NCBI RefSeq assembly: GCF_016808095.1 | Contig: NC_068976.1 | Location: 34,466,371 to 34,530,370, forward strand | From: Vigna angularis | Taxonomy: Eukaryota > Streptophyta > Magnoliopsida > Fabales > Fabaceae | Direction: 5' to 3' | DNA: 64,000 bases | Shown here: positions 11,487 to 22,786 of the stretch, in pieces | How positions within the stretch are numbered: the stretch's first letter is position 1 | How the letters are laid out: each line of letters begins with the position of its first letter | Program-made: the position numbers and the translations under genes | Notes under the pieces: model-generated | What the model was told of the DNA's origin: nothing | Database searches by the model: none | What the model saw: the letters and a program-made list of their open reading frames with translations, nothing else

Positions 11487-12454
11487 ATGGATGCATGGGA
11501 AGACCTTGTTTATGATGATGATGTCCTTGAGTCGTTTTTGAAAAAATGCGATGCTTCGGCATCGCTTATTCCTGGTCCTGCAGGTAACATCCAAGCAGCT
11601 TTCCTGAATAGAACGGGAATAGAAGAACCCAAATCCACACAAAAATTTGCTCGTGATGTTGCTAACGCAACGTATGAATGAGATTTCAACTCCAATGCTT
11701 GGAAATGGGCACGGATGTTTATTGAACACCACGGTACACTCAATCTCATACATGCTTCCAACAACATTATTACGGTCACCAGTTGTAATTTCTTTTCATA
11801 TCTTTTTTTTCATAGGTCTCGTAACGGATGGAAAATTCGAGAACGTCAACTCCCTCGAAGAGGCAAAATCAGCAGAGGTCCTTCCATTTGTTGCTTGCAT
11901 ATTGAAAGAGTGCAAGCCAAATGGGTTGGGAGATATGCAGTTGACTCTTAAGGTAATATTTCCTTTAATCAACAACACAACATGTTATGGTACATTAATA
12001 ACTTATTATACCAAGTTGTGAAGGACCCAACTGCCACGATGAAGGCTTCCTTGCACAAGAAAGTTCTTGAAGATCCTGAAATTGCAGACAATATCGGAGT
12101 TGGTTCTGTTATGCTACTCAATCTTGTAACCCATCCAATTTGTACTTAACTATCATAATTATTTCGTTGGTGTTTCATTGTTCTTCTTCTTACTAATTTG
12201 GTTTGTACATCTAGGTCCACCCCTTCACTTCATTTCGGCAGAACTACTACCTCAATATTACGCATCGGTCTATAGTCAAGGTTTTTCCAGCTGAAGTTTG
12301 TCCTCCAACAATTGACCTTGTTATGGAGACCAAAAAACCTGTCATTCGACTCCCTATGTGGGCAGAGAAGAAACTCAATGTGGATTACATCCTCCGCAAA
12401 TTTGTCCCTCCATTTGACCAACCATCAACGTCCAAACAAGCAGACAAGCAGTAG
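11487..12454 (+). pseudogene. HROB-like OB-fold gene (MCM8-MCM9 loader homologue) carried inside the MULE
   Basis: Four exons with clean GT-AG junctions and matching phases: 11487-11733, 11816-11952, 12024-12125, 12215-12454, totalling 726 nt (241 aa). Recognisable blocks are IPGPAGNIQAAF near the N-terminus, NSNAWKWARMF, then the OB fold: CILKECKPNGLGDMQLTLKD, DPTATMKASLHKKVLEDPE, NIGVGSVMLLNLV, and YYLNITHRSIVKVFPAE. These match the HROB family (C17orf53/MCM8IP, PF15072), whose animal members recruit and stimulate the MCM8-MCM9 helicase in homologous recombination. A single in-frame TGA at 11679-11681 (codon 65, before DFNSNAW) interrupts the frame; it is one C-to-T step from CGA. Downstream frames are intact, so decay looks recent. 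Family assignment is from memory of motifs. Alternative: an unrelated plant OB-fold protein. Confidence 0.7.
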
Positions 12455-12624
12455 TGGGCTTTGGATAACTGTTATTTTATATTAACAGCATTATAAGTAT
12501 TTAATGGAAAACTGTAATATTTCAAACGTACAATGTATTATTGTTGTGTGTGGTGTGTACCTGAATCTCTATTAATGTTGTGTTATCATGAATTTCTTTC
12601 TGTTATACAAATGTTTTGAAGTTA

Positions 12625-12722
12625 ATTTAATGAAGTTCTTTAGTGTCAAACTGGTTCCTCAATTTTCGACATTTAATATGTAATGTTCATTTTATGATAC
12701 ACTTAATAGAATTACAGTTGTG
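12625..12722. repeat. Inner extension of the inverted arm next to array B
   Basis: Reverse complement of 6145-6241 with a few differences (TTCTTTAGTGTCAAACTGGT here). Together the two segments bound the central ~6.4-kb core with the three inner genes. Confidence 0.8.
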
Positions 12723-14940
12723 AGTAAAACAACAATACTCAAACACCAGTAGCTTCCAAACACAGGTGAAAAATTGTCTCAAAGTCACTAGTTTTGGCAA
12801 TGGTCACCCTTGTGACCTTGACTGACTACCTCATTTCAACTTTCTGTACAAAACCTGATTTTCTCTCGGGTAATCGTTTACCAGGCCTGTGTAAAAGATT
12901 ACCACAGCCTTTTTCCAACACTCTCACTCATCCCTTGCACAACTTGCTCCACCCACTCATGAGGGGTCACTCCACACCCCTTGGGGCCACAGAACATCAC
13001 CCACCACCATCTCCCATCACTCAAACACCACCAGCTTCAAAACACAGGTGCAAAAGTGTCTCAAATTCACTGGTTTTGATAATGGTCACCCCTGTGATCC
13101 TGAATGACTACCTCAGTTCAACTTTCTGTACAAAATCTCATTTTCTCTCGGGTAATCGTTTACACTGCCTGTGTAAACGATTACCACAGGCTTTTACCAA
13201 CACTCTCACTGATCCCTAGCACAACTTGTTTCCCCCACTCGTGAGGGGTCACTCCACACTCCTTGGGCTCACAGAACATCACCCACCACCATCTTCCATC
13301 ACTCAAACACCACCAGCTTCCAAACACAGGTGAAAAAGTGACTCAAAGTCAGTGGTTTTGACAATGGTCACCGATGTGATCCTGAATGACTACCTCAGTT
13401 CAACTTTCTGTATAAAATCTCATTTTCTCTCGGGTAATCGTTTACACTGCCTGTGTAAACGGTTACCCCAGCCTTATTCCAACACTCTCACTCATCCCTT
13501 GCACAACTTGCTCCACCCACTCATGAGGGGTCACTCCACACTCCTTGGGGTTACAGAACATCACCCACCACCATCTCCCATCACTCAAACACCACCAGCT
13601 TCCAAACACAGGTGCAAATGTGACTCAAAGTCACTGCTTTTGACAATGGTCACCCCTATCACCCTGACTGACTACCTCAGTTCAACTTTCTGTACAAAAT
13701 CTCATTTTCTCTCGGGTAATCGTTTACACTGCCTGTGTAAACGATTACCACAGCCTTATTCCAACACTCTCACTCATCCCTTGCACAACTTGCTGCACCC
13801 ACTCATGAGGGGTCACTCCACACTCCTTGGGGTCACAGAACATCACCCACCACCATCTCCCATCACTCAAACACCACCAACTTCCAAACACAGGTGCAAA
13901 TGTGACTCAAAGTCACTGCTTTTGACAATGGTCACCCCTGTCACCCTGACTAACTACCTCAGTTCAACTTTCTGTACAAAATCTCATTTTCTCTCGGGTA
14001 ATCGTTTACACTGCCTGCGTAAACGATTACCACAGCCTTTTTCCAACACTCTCACTCATCCCTTGCACAACTTCCTCCCCCCACTCATGAGGGGTCACTC
14101 CACACTCCTTGGGGTCACAGAACATCACCCACCACCATCTCCCATCACTTAAACACCACCAACTTCCAAACACAGGTGAAAAAGTGACTCAAAGTCAATG
14201 GTTTTGACAATGGTCACCCATGTGATCCTTACTGACTACCTTAGTTCAACTTTCTGTACAAAATCTCATTTTCTCTCGGGTAATCGTTTACACTGCCTGT
14301 GTAAACGATTACCACAGCCTTTTTCCAACAGTCTCACTGATCCCTTGCAGAACTTCCTCCCCCCACTCATGAGGGGTCACTCCACACTCCTTGGGGTCAC
14401 AGAACATCACCCACCACCATCTCCCGTCACTCAAACACCACCAGCTTCCAAACACAGGTGAAAAAGTGACTCAAAGTCACTGGTTTTGACAATGGTCACC
14501 CATGTGATCCTGACTGACTACCTCAGTTCAACTTTCTGTACAAAATCTCATTTTCTCTCGGGTAATCGTTTACACTGCCTGTGTAAACGATTACCACAGC
14601 CTTTTTCCAACAGTCTCACTGATCCCTTGCACAACTTCCTCCCCCCACTCATGAGGGGTCACTCCACACTCCTTGGGCTCACAGAACATCACCCACCACC
14701 ATCTCCCATCACTCAAACACCACAAGCTTCCAAACACAGGTGCAAATGTGACTCAAAGTCACTACTTTTGACAATGGTCACCCCTGTCACCCTGACTGAC
14801 TACCTCAGTTCAACTTTCTGTACAAAATCTCATTTTCTCTCGGGTAATCGTTTACACTGCCTGTGTAAACGATTACCACAGGCTTTTACCAACACTCTCA
14901 CTCATCCCTTGCACAACTTGCTCCCCCCACTCAAAATGTG
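12723..14940. repeat. Tandem array B: eight inverted copies of the 282-bp unit
   Basis: TAATCGTTTA occurs at 12871, 13153, 13435, 13717, 13999, 14281, 14563 and 14845, exactly 282 bp apart, eight units, in reverse complement to array A. Spacing is more uniform than in array A. Because 282 is divisible by three, one frame stays open across several units and yields a 94-residue repeated peptide. This is most simply a consequence of the period, not evidence of a gene. Confidence 0.93.
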
Positions 14941-15186
14941 ATTCAAATGAACTGGTTTTGACAATGGTGACCCATGCAACTTATCACACAAAAACCTTCA
15001 CCATATTCTGAAACCCACAAACCCACAAATCATAATAACAATGGTATTCAAAAAATAAAATATGTGACCAACCAAACCAAATACTCAAATTTTATATCTT
15101 TCAACTAAATCCGATACATTACACTTTGTTTTCTTAATCTATTTACAATGATGATATACTTTGCATTAATCAACTCAATACACATA

Positions 15187-16706
15187 TCATTCATTTTTTA
15201 TTCTAAGCACTACGGTTCCGGTGTATGGAGTCCTAAGTGTTCTTCCCTTGTAACGCCTTCGTGATCCAACCCTAACATACGTCTTCAAAGGTTGTTCATT
15301 TCCGTCAATGTCAGTAGGGGATACAAAACCAGTGTTCATGGATGGTTCTGCACGAGGCACACTTTGTCCACCGTGATCTTTATTTTGCCGTCTTGCCTTC
15401 TCTTCAGCCAATTGTGCCTCCAAACTTGCAACCCTCATTTTAAGTTCTTCAATTAGAAATTCTTGATCCTCTAAGGAACGCATAAAAGTTTCTCTTCGAT
15501 TTGTTTTTTGTTTCTTATTTGGTCTTCGTGTACCATCCTTTCTTGTTGGTGTTGGTCTGTATTCCTTCTTATCCTTGGTTGAAGCACCAACATAAACATC
15601 GTCAACAACCTGAAATTTAACCACACATTACACACTACACAACTTTTCTCAATATATCAAAACATAACAAAACTTCGGATAACAAACCACATACCAAACA
15701 TGTCTCCATACACCGTTTTATGAACTTGTCTCCAAACTTACATTCATCCAATGCAATATTTGTGGAAATTTATCAATTGGACCTTCCGGTGGAACAAATA
15801 GCTCAAAAAACCATACCTAAGAGCAATAAATCATCTTAACTTGTAGTAAGAAACTAAAATCACACAACACTAAACAAACAATTTACATTTTAAATCAACA
15901 AGTAATAACTACCTGCAGCATGTAAACACAACCATCCACGTAAACGTTTGTTGTACCTTTGCCTTTCTTCAAGCCTTCTGAAGCTTTGCACAAACTACGT
16001 AACAAAAAACGATAAACTAGACTACCCCAACAATAACTACCCAAACCACTTAAGTTGTCAACAATATTAAACATTACGGGAAACACTTTTCCGCTACGTT
16101 TTGGAAATAAAATCTCACTTATACCTACCAATAGGTAAAGGCTACAAAAATGAGAACAAGGGATCTTTTTCTTGTGTTTTCGCATTAGAATTTTGTATAT
16201 CGAATTCAATTCCTTTGTTCCTTTGCCTATGTATTTCACACATTCAATATTTCCCATTTCTTCCTTTAAGTTAATATTTTCACCGTCTGTACTCAATCCC
16301 AACCCTAAATAAAAATCATTTTCATTTATATTCAAAACCTTTTTTCCAACTAAAAAACCACTACTCGAGTCGTCCCACTTACCCAATAACTCACTCAATA
16401 TATTTCTACCTAGCTTAACATTCACATTGACGTCTAAAAACCACGCAAACGGTGTCTTCGCAATCAATGACCGATGCTCGTCTGTCAACCGTTCGTTCAA
16501 AGTACATATATACTTTGTCGAAAAAGAGTGACGAACAGTCAATTGCATCAACCAAAATAAAATCAGCAAAACTACTAAAACCCAATAACCCAATAACCAA
16601 AACAAAAGGATACGAACCCCAAACCCAAACCAGAAAACCATGGTACGAAATCGAACGGATAACCACTTACCTTCGTCGTCGGACAATGCTCACCGGACCT
16701 TGCCAT
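15187..16706 (-). pseudogene. Second MULE gene: paralogue of the protease gene's N-terminal part with a coiled-coil, basic tail and no protease domain
   Basis: Reads leftward from the right end. Exon 1 is 16671-16706 (MARSGEHCPTTK), exon 2 15913-16512 (YICTLNERLTDEH, KTPFAWFLDVNVNV, FYLGLGL, CSLYLLVGISEILFPKRSGKVFPVMFN, ending VYMLQ), then a short exon near 15750-15810 (VWFFELFVPPEG) and a last exon from about 15609 to 15187. The TPF-W-L motif, the FPKRSGKVF block and the exon boundary match the left protease gene (TPFMWCL, YFPRKSRHVCN). The last exon encodes a basic stretch (RRPNKKQKTNRR) followed by a leucine/alanine coiled coil (EELKMRVASLEAQLAEEKAR). No C48 motifs follow. Between FPQILHW and the next exon the frame shifts by one, so a small indel is likely. 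Function unknown. Confidence 0.6.
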
Positions 16707-16962
16707 TGCGCACGATAACTTGTACGAAAATGGAGGGAGACAACACGACGCACACAGAACAATCACAGAGAAAGCAAACGCAAGGTGCAGGAAACGCAAC
16801 CTTCGTTTCCAATGAAACAGACAGAGGGGTATTTTGGGATTTTCAATTAAAACAAAACTTACGGACTTCAACTTCCACGGTTTTTAAAAAAAATTCATTT
16901 TAAACCAAACCAATGAACATGCGACAAGTGGCGTTGTCAAAAAAGTGTTAAGAAATCGTTGT

Positions 16963-16972
16963 TGGAATATCG
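16963..16972. repeat. Right target-site duplication of the giant MULE
   Basis: TGGAATATCG lies immediately outside the right terminal repeat; partner of 36-45. Confidence 0.6.
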
Positions 16973-18210
16973 CGATCCTTTGTTTTATCTTCTCTACTAA
17001 ACAAAGATTAAAAGGCATGCGTGAGTTTTTGTGGTGACATTTTAATTTATTTTCTTTATCTATTTTTATACTCTCTTTTTTTTTACCTTTTTTCATTTTT
17101 AATTAAACACTTTTAATATTATTTTATTTATCACTTCTTTCTTTCTCGTTTACCAAATAAGCAATATGTTTAGTTTTAAAAATATAGCTGAAGAGAGTGA
17201 ATATAAGAAAACGAGAGTGTTTTTAAGTAGAAATAAGAAGGATGAATGTATTATAAATAATTTAGTGAAATACAAAAAAAAAAGGCTACACAGAAAATAA
17301 TTATAACACAATTAATTATTATAGTGCATAAAAAGCAAATACGATGTAAATTATGCTTCACCGTCAATGGTGGAATAATAAAAGGTTGATTAAAGTTTTT
17401 AAATTTAAGTTGTCCTTATTATAATAACAGCAACAAGAAATTCTATTACTGATAAAATAATAATAGCAAACAAGTAATATAGTAATATTTATTTATTTTT
17501 AAATCAAACCATGTTAACAAAATTAATTTTCAATCATTTTCACCGATTTCTTTATTTATTTAATTTTTTTTACCAAACACCCTTAAAATAGTCAACACAC
17601 AACAAAAAGGCATTTAAACTTTGGAGAACTTATCTATTGATTGTTGGGAACCATATAAACAAAATACTTGCCTAAAATTATTTCTTGCCTGACCTTGTTT
17701 TCTGAAGTATTGTTATTACTTTAATAGAAAGGATACGAAAGAAAGAGATAGAAAATATAAAACATCTGACAAAATATTAGTTTATAATGAGCACATTTTC
17801 GTGCTGTCCAGCAGGTTACCCTTTCTTAAAAACGAATATTACTTTTATTTAAAATTATCGTGACACTTTAGTTCTTTGGGTACATAATTGGGTGAGAGAT
17901 CTAGGTATATTATAATCTAGGTGAGTTGGTCAAATGAAAAAGTACATTACAGATGGTTTTTGTGAAACTGAAACTGATTACAGCAAGGTGTCAGTCCCTT
18001 AAAAAGTTGTTCTTACCGTACATACACAGGTCTAGACTTCCCAGAAATATTTTTTTGTATAATTGTGCTGTGCCGACAAGTGAATTGCATGAAATAGTAG
18101 AAACTTTTATGGACATGTGGCCTATACTGGGCCTTTTTCTAGAGGAAAGTGACATAACATTTGCCCATCAGCATTTTTCTGCAGCTTTTTCATCAAATCA
18201 TCTGTTTCTA
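16973..18210. other. AT-rich intergenic spacer between MULE and GRDP gene
   Basis: Strongly AT-rich with homopolymer runs. It holds the 3' flank of the GRDP gene near 18000-18210. No coding potential or RNA gene recognised. Small frames here are shadows of the GRDP 3' region. Confidence 0.6.
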
Positions 18211-21200
18211 TTACGTGCCATTTTCTTCCTTACTCTCATTACTGAATTCTGGAAAATTAGAGAGAATAAATGCAGACAATATCGCAGGCAATACCAGCCA
18301 CTCCTCCTTTATCTGTTCACCAAACAAACAAATTTTAAAGCTGTCACAGACTAGTAATGTTTAGGAGCAATTGACATTTAACGAAGAATTAGAGCTTTTT
18401 TGCTAAAATACCTCCAGAAATCCGTATTCTAAATCCATCAAAGCCACTGCTTTTCCATAAGGATATTTTGGAGAGAATTTTACTGCTGTCATCAAGCGAC
18501 TTTCTTCTCCATTTCCATAGTTTCTAGTTTCATACTCCAATTTTCTCCCAGGAAAGATAACCACCTGCGAAAAATTGAGTGTTAAGATTAACAACATTGA
18601 ACCTTAGAAGAATGAATCTCTAGCTCAAGCCCCAAATGAACTGAGATTAACTCAACATTCGGTAATAGATTAAAGAATATATAGAGAAAAAGAAGGTTAC
18701 ATTCCGAGTGCCTGTGAGCTCAAATAGCTCAAATAAACGTTTATCTTCATCACCGGTCTTCTTTATCTGTAACACCCAGTTAGAGTTCATCATTGACCAG
18801 ACTGTTCCTTTTAACTCGGCAAGAAGATGGGTGTTACCGGATGCAGTCCGGCCGATAACTTTTTTATTGATACTACTCTTTGTGTTCTCAGTTGACAGGT
18901 TCCTATATCAAAAATAACATGAGAAAATGGCAAGAAAAACTATATTTGTTAATTATGATTGCTATGAGAAAACGGCAAGAGAAAGCATCAAAGCTAGTGC
19001 TTGGCACTTTTAGCAGAGTGCGAGAAAAGCCCAGTTTTAAATGGTTCAACATTGTTAATTAGTAAGCAACTCAGCTCATGATATTCTAAACTCCATAAGC
19101 AATTTGACTTACCCTGTCTGGATGTTGATTATCTTATTGCGTGCTTCATTCACAACATTTATATTTGTGCAACATTTAATTTGCTGGGACCTTCTCGGAA
19201 GTAGGAAGGAAAAATAACTTTTTTTGAATGGAAGCATAGAAACAAAGTGCAGCTTATACGGTACTGAAACTGGAGGAGTTAAAGACAGACCAATGCGAAT
19301 GCTAATAGGCTTTGACCAATTGACTGTACATGTCAAATCTAACCATTTTTCTATTGGCAGTTTAGATGCTACATTTTGCAAATCCTCCAAATTGATTGAA
19401 GTTTTTCCCAATACTTTGTGTAGCTTTAGTCCTCTAAAGTTAAAACTTGGGCGAGAAATGAGTTCAAGGAGTAACTCTCCATTACTTTCACATTGGAAAA
19501 CAGCAACTTGTTTCCCTTGTGACTTTGAGGAAATACTTAATTGCTTCTTGGTATTGAAAAGCACATCTTCCTGTTTCTTGTTGAAGGACACAAGTAGCTT
19601 GCCTTTATGCTCGGATGGAAAGTTTCTCACGTCAACAAACTCAAGCATCACCTGAATAAGAATCATGAACAAAAAATGTTGCAACAGTTGTTCAAAAAAC
19701 ATGACAAGTTACACTTGTTAGGGAAAGGGATCCTCTCCAGTAAAAAAAGAAAACCTTGAGATGGTCAAGTGTTTTGATCTCACCATTTATTATTCTAACA
19801 TCTACTTTCAATAAAAACAAAATATTATGTTAATAAACTTATTGAAAGTCTAGGATCTCATGCAGTGATAAAGTAATTAAGCAGGATCCATTTCCCAATT
19901 GCTAGTGTCTTCTCCCGTAACAAAGAATATAGAAGAAATAAATATTGGAGGCTACCTGCACAAGCAGTTTCTGTGGAAGTTGAATCAGATTTTGGTTCTG
20001 GTTCGTGTTACTGGATGGAGCCGAACAGAATTGGTGAGTACCAACTATCTTATACTTATCAACAGGAAGAGGAGAAGGGGGGTTACCCCTGTACATTGCT
20101 CCTGCTTTCCAGTATCTTGAACCAAATGTCTCTTCCCACTGTCTGGTGGTTTCAGAAAAGCCGACATCCAGCTTTTGGCCCTTGGTCCTATTAGAATCTG
20201 TGTCATCATGTTCTAATACTTTGCCCATAATTGCCACTAGATCGTTACAGTAAGACACGGGATGCAATTGGTGAGAGTGCCATATGAGGTCAATGTCATA
20301 AGTTGGAACACTGAAGCGGCTTATGTGCCTCTCTCTATTCCTCTTTATCAAATGCAGAAACCCCTTGTATCTGGCCACAGCTCCTTCAAGAAAAGTATCC
20401 ACTTTCCAATAAGGCCTGGAAACCTGTCATTGAAGTTGGAGACCAATGGATAAGCACAAGCTGGTATTGCTTTCAGACATTTTATTCATTGAGTAATTTC
20501 ATTATATACTTTACTTGAATAAAAATCACCTTTACTTTCATTGAAGTGTTAGTCCAAAACCAATGTACTCTATTACATATGCTTAGTAATCACTTTACCC
20601 ATAAAATGTATGAACAGCAAGTTAAAATAGCATCTGACACTGGCTTATTTGTCTATACTACAGATTGAAGGTTAGGTAGGTATTAACAAGGCAGGCCACT
20701 CCAATCTAAATTTCTTAATTACCTGATAGAAGAAAGTAGTCTGTCTTTTAACAGCTGAAATCAGATCATAATTGGTGGTACTTTGTTTGGCTTCCAAGAA
20801 GTTTTCAGCAAAACCTTGTAATGAATGATTGTTTAGACCAACAAGTTCATATGGCTCACTTGGATACATTGAATCCCAGACTTTCTCACTTTCCTCTTTG
20901 CTGGTTCCCTGAGTTGAAGATAACACTTTCGAATTGCCTAATATTCTCCCATAAAGTTCGATGCAGTCAGTTTTGTAACGCACCTGACACAAATGTTGGA
21001 AAAGGGTGATTCCAGAAATACAACAATTCTTTCAGAAAACAAATTCACAAATAAAAAGAAAACTTATATGTAATTTTGACTTCAGCACTCAAGCTTACCG
21101 GATTAAGCCTATGACAGTGCCAAATCCATTCACAATCAAGAGGCACAACCAAAGGGATTTCTGTCACAGGTGACTCAGTATGTTTGGCCAGTAAAGGAAG

Positions 21201-22786
21201 CCAACAATACTTATACCTAAAGACACGCACAAACACTAACGATTAAAACACAATCTATTGAAATAAAAGGTGAATGAATATACAACACAGGAAACATGCA
21301 CATTTCAGGCACTAACATACATAATAGGATTTTAGTTACATGCCCGTGAAAAACTTGGTAAGAGCACGAGTAATACATCAAATAGTTCCTTAAATTACCG
21401 AGAGCTAATTAACTTTGATATAAATTTACAAAAATATTAAACCATTAAAATGATAAAACATCAGTTATTTAAATCATCAGTTTCATAATTTTAGAATTAA
21501 AACAAGAGTGTAATCTATAGCATAATAGCTATAAATATTTTATTCTGTCAATTTATTAAAAACTATTATAATCACAAATTTTAAAATAATTATACAAAAG
21601 TCAAAAGGTTTACCAACAACAGAATCCATGAGTAAATGAAAATATAATTTTGGCTTAATACTACTTTTAGTCCCTATTTTTGTCAGTTTTGCTCGATATG
21701 GAACTTATCTTTTCGAATATTTAATGTAGTCTCTTATACCGCAATTTATGTTCAATTTGATCTTTTTTTTCCGACAACGTTTAAATCAATAACGGCATAG
21801 CGTCCATGTAAGAAAAAACAGAACACATCATCATCTCACCATGTCATCACCATCTTCCCCAAATCAAAAACCCTAACTTCTGTAGATTAGGGTTGATTTT
21901 GATTTCTGTAGGTTTTTGTTATTTAATTGAAAGTAATTTGAGAGTTTCGCTTATTGCAAATGGTTTTGCATCATTAGTGGAGGTTGAACGAGTTCAATAA
22001 TGGTGTAGTTTGGGGTTTTGCAGATTTTCACAGAAGAGCCATGATTTCACGAATTAGAATTGACGTTTGATTTAAGAATTATGGGTTTTCAACAAGTTCA
22101 ATAGTTTTGTGATTTTTGACAAAGCGTTTATGGAAAGAAAACTAGGGAAGATGGTGATGACATCGTGACAATTTATTCCTTTTCTTGTTAAGTAGACATT
22201 TAAACGTCTTTAGCAAAAAACTAAATTAATCATAAATTACGAGATTATATTTAACATTCTAACAAAAATAAGTCCCACCTAAAATAGGCACTAAAATTGA
22301 TATTAAGCCTATTATTCTAAAATTCATATTAAGCTTATTATTTTTTGTAAACTATAGGACCTTCTAATAAAACTTCAAAACTATTTTCATTTAACATTTT
22401 CTTTTCATATATACAGATAGAGAAAGAGAGAGACAAAGTATCTCAAAACCGATAACCAAGATTAATAATATATGCTTATCAGATGTTTCCATCGATCCTG
22501 ATTCGTGTCAATTAACAGTAAAAACACTAAGATAATTGTAGTATAGTAGTTTTAAGAGTTAAACTAAACGAAAATTTTAGATACTAAATTTATGGATTCT
22601 TAAAATTTCAGGAAGTAAAAGATACCTGTAAACAGCTATGCGCAAAAGTGGGCCATCATCATAAAGGTCACGATTTCTATCAACCTCTGCAAGAAACAGA
22701 AGCTGTTGTTTAGCCGTAGCAACGAGGTTTTCGCTTAACACGATTTTCTGTGCTTCAGCCCACTCCAACTCTTGCTGTGTGTCCAT
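18211..22786 (-). CDS. GRDP-like protein (DUF1399), short form without glycine-rich tail
   Basis: Eight exons with GT-AG junctions and consistent phase: 22626-22786, 21099-21216, 20723-20983, 19956-20423, 19113-19651, 18701-18902, 18412-18564, 18211-18312; 2004 nt, 667 aa. Starts MDTQQELEWAEAQKIVLSEN. DUF1399 hallmarks are VVPLDCEWIWHCHRLNPV, then VRYKTDCIELYGR, and the second module VPTYDIDLIWHSHQLHPVSY and ETFGSRYWKAGAMYRG. A beta-rich region follows (VMLEFVDVRNFPSEHKGKLL) and the end is KEEWLVLPAILSAFILSNF then a stop. Arabidopsis GRDP1/GRDP2 are longer, with a glycine-rich C-terminus, and are linked to growth and stress responses; here the frame ends 20 codons after the WLVLPAI block. It reads intact. 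Intron 1 (1.4 kb) contains a MITE at 21652-22309. Confidence 0.82.
21652..22309. mobile_element. MULE-type MITE in GRDP intron 1
   Basis: Ends are inverted: left GGCTTAATACTACTTTTAGT and the reverse complement of the right end GGCTTAATATCAATTTTAGT, similar for ~29 bp (about 24 matches). Flanks TATAATTTT (21643-21651) and TATTATTCT (22310-22318) agree at 7 of 9 positions, a decayed 9-bp duplication. No coding capacity; 658 bp. Confidence 0.6.

Larger units (their letters stand above)
46..16962. mobile_element. Giant Mutator-like element (MULE) carrying Ulp1 protease, transposase and HROB-like genes
   Basis: The first ~55 bp from 46 and the reverse complement of the last ~55 bp ending at 16962 align from the first base (both begin ACAACGA) and share the block TTGACAACGCCAC, then TGTC and ATTGG; identity is roughly 75%. 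The flanks TGGTATGTCG (36-45) and TGGAATATCG (16963-16972) match at 8 of 10 positions, fitting the 9-11 bp target duplications of MULEs. Inside lies a FAR1/MULE transposase, which supports the superfamily assignment independently. Ulp1-carrying MULEs are known in plants (the Kaonashi group in Arabidopsis). At ~16.9 kb this one is unusually long. The divergence of the ends and the stops in its genes mean this copy is old. It could instead be a composite of two nested elements, with the 3.87-14.94 kb inverted unit inside. Confidence 0.8.

Noticed and set aside
3865..14940. CRISPR-like array appearance
   Set aside because: Units are 282 bp, contiguous and without unique spacers, in a eukaryotic transposon; this is a tandem repeat.
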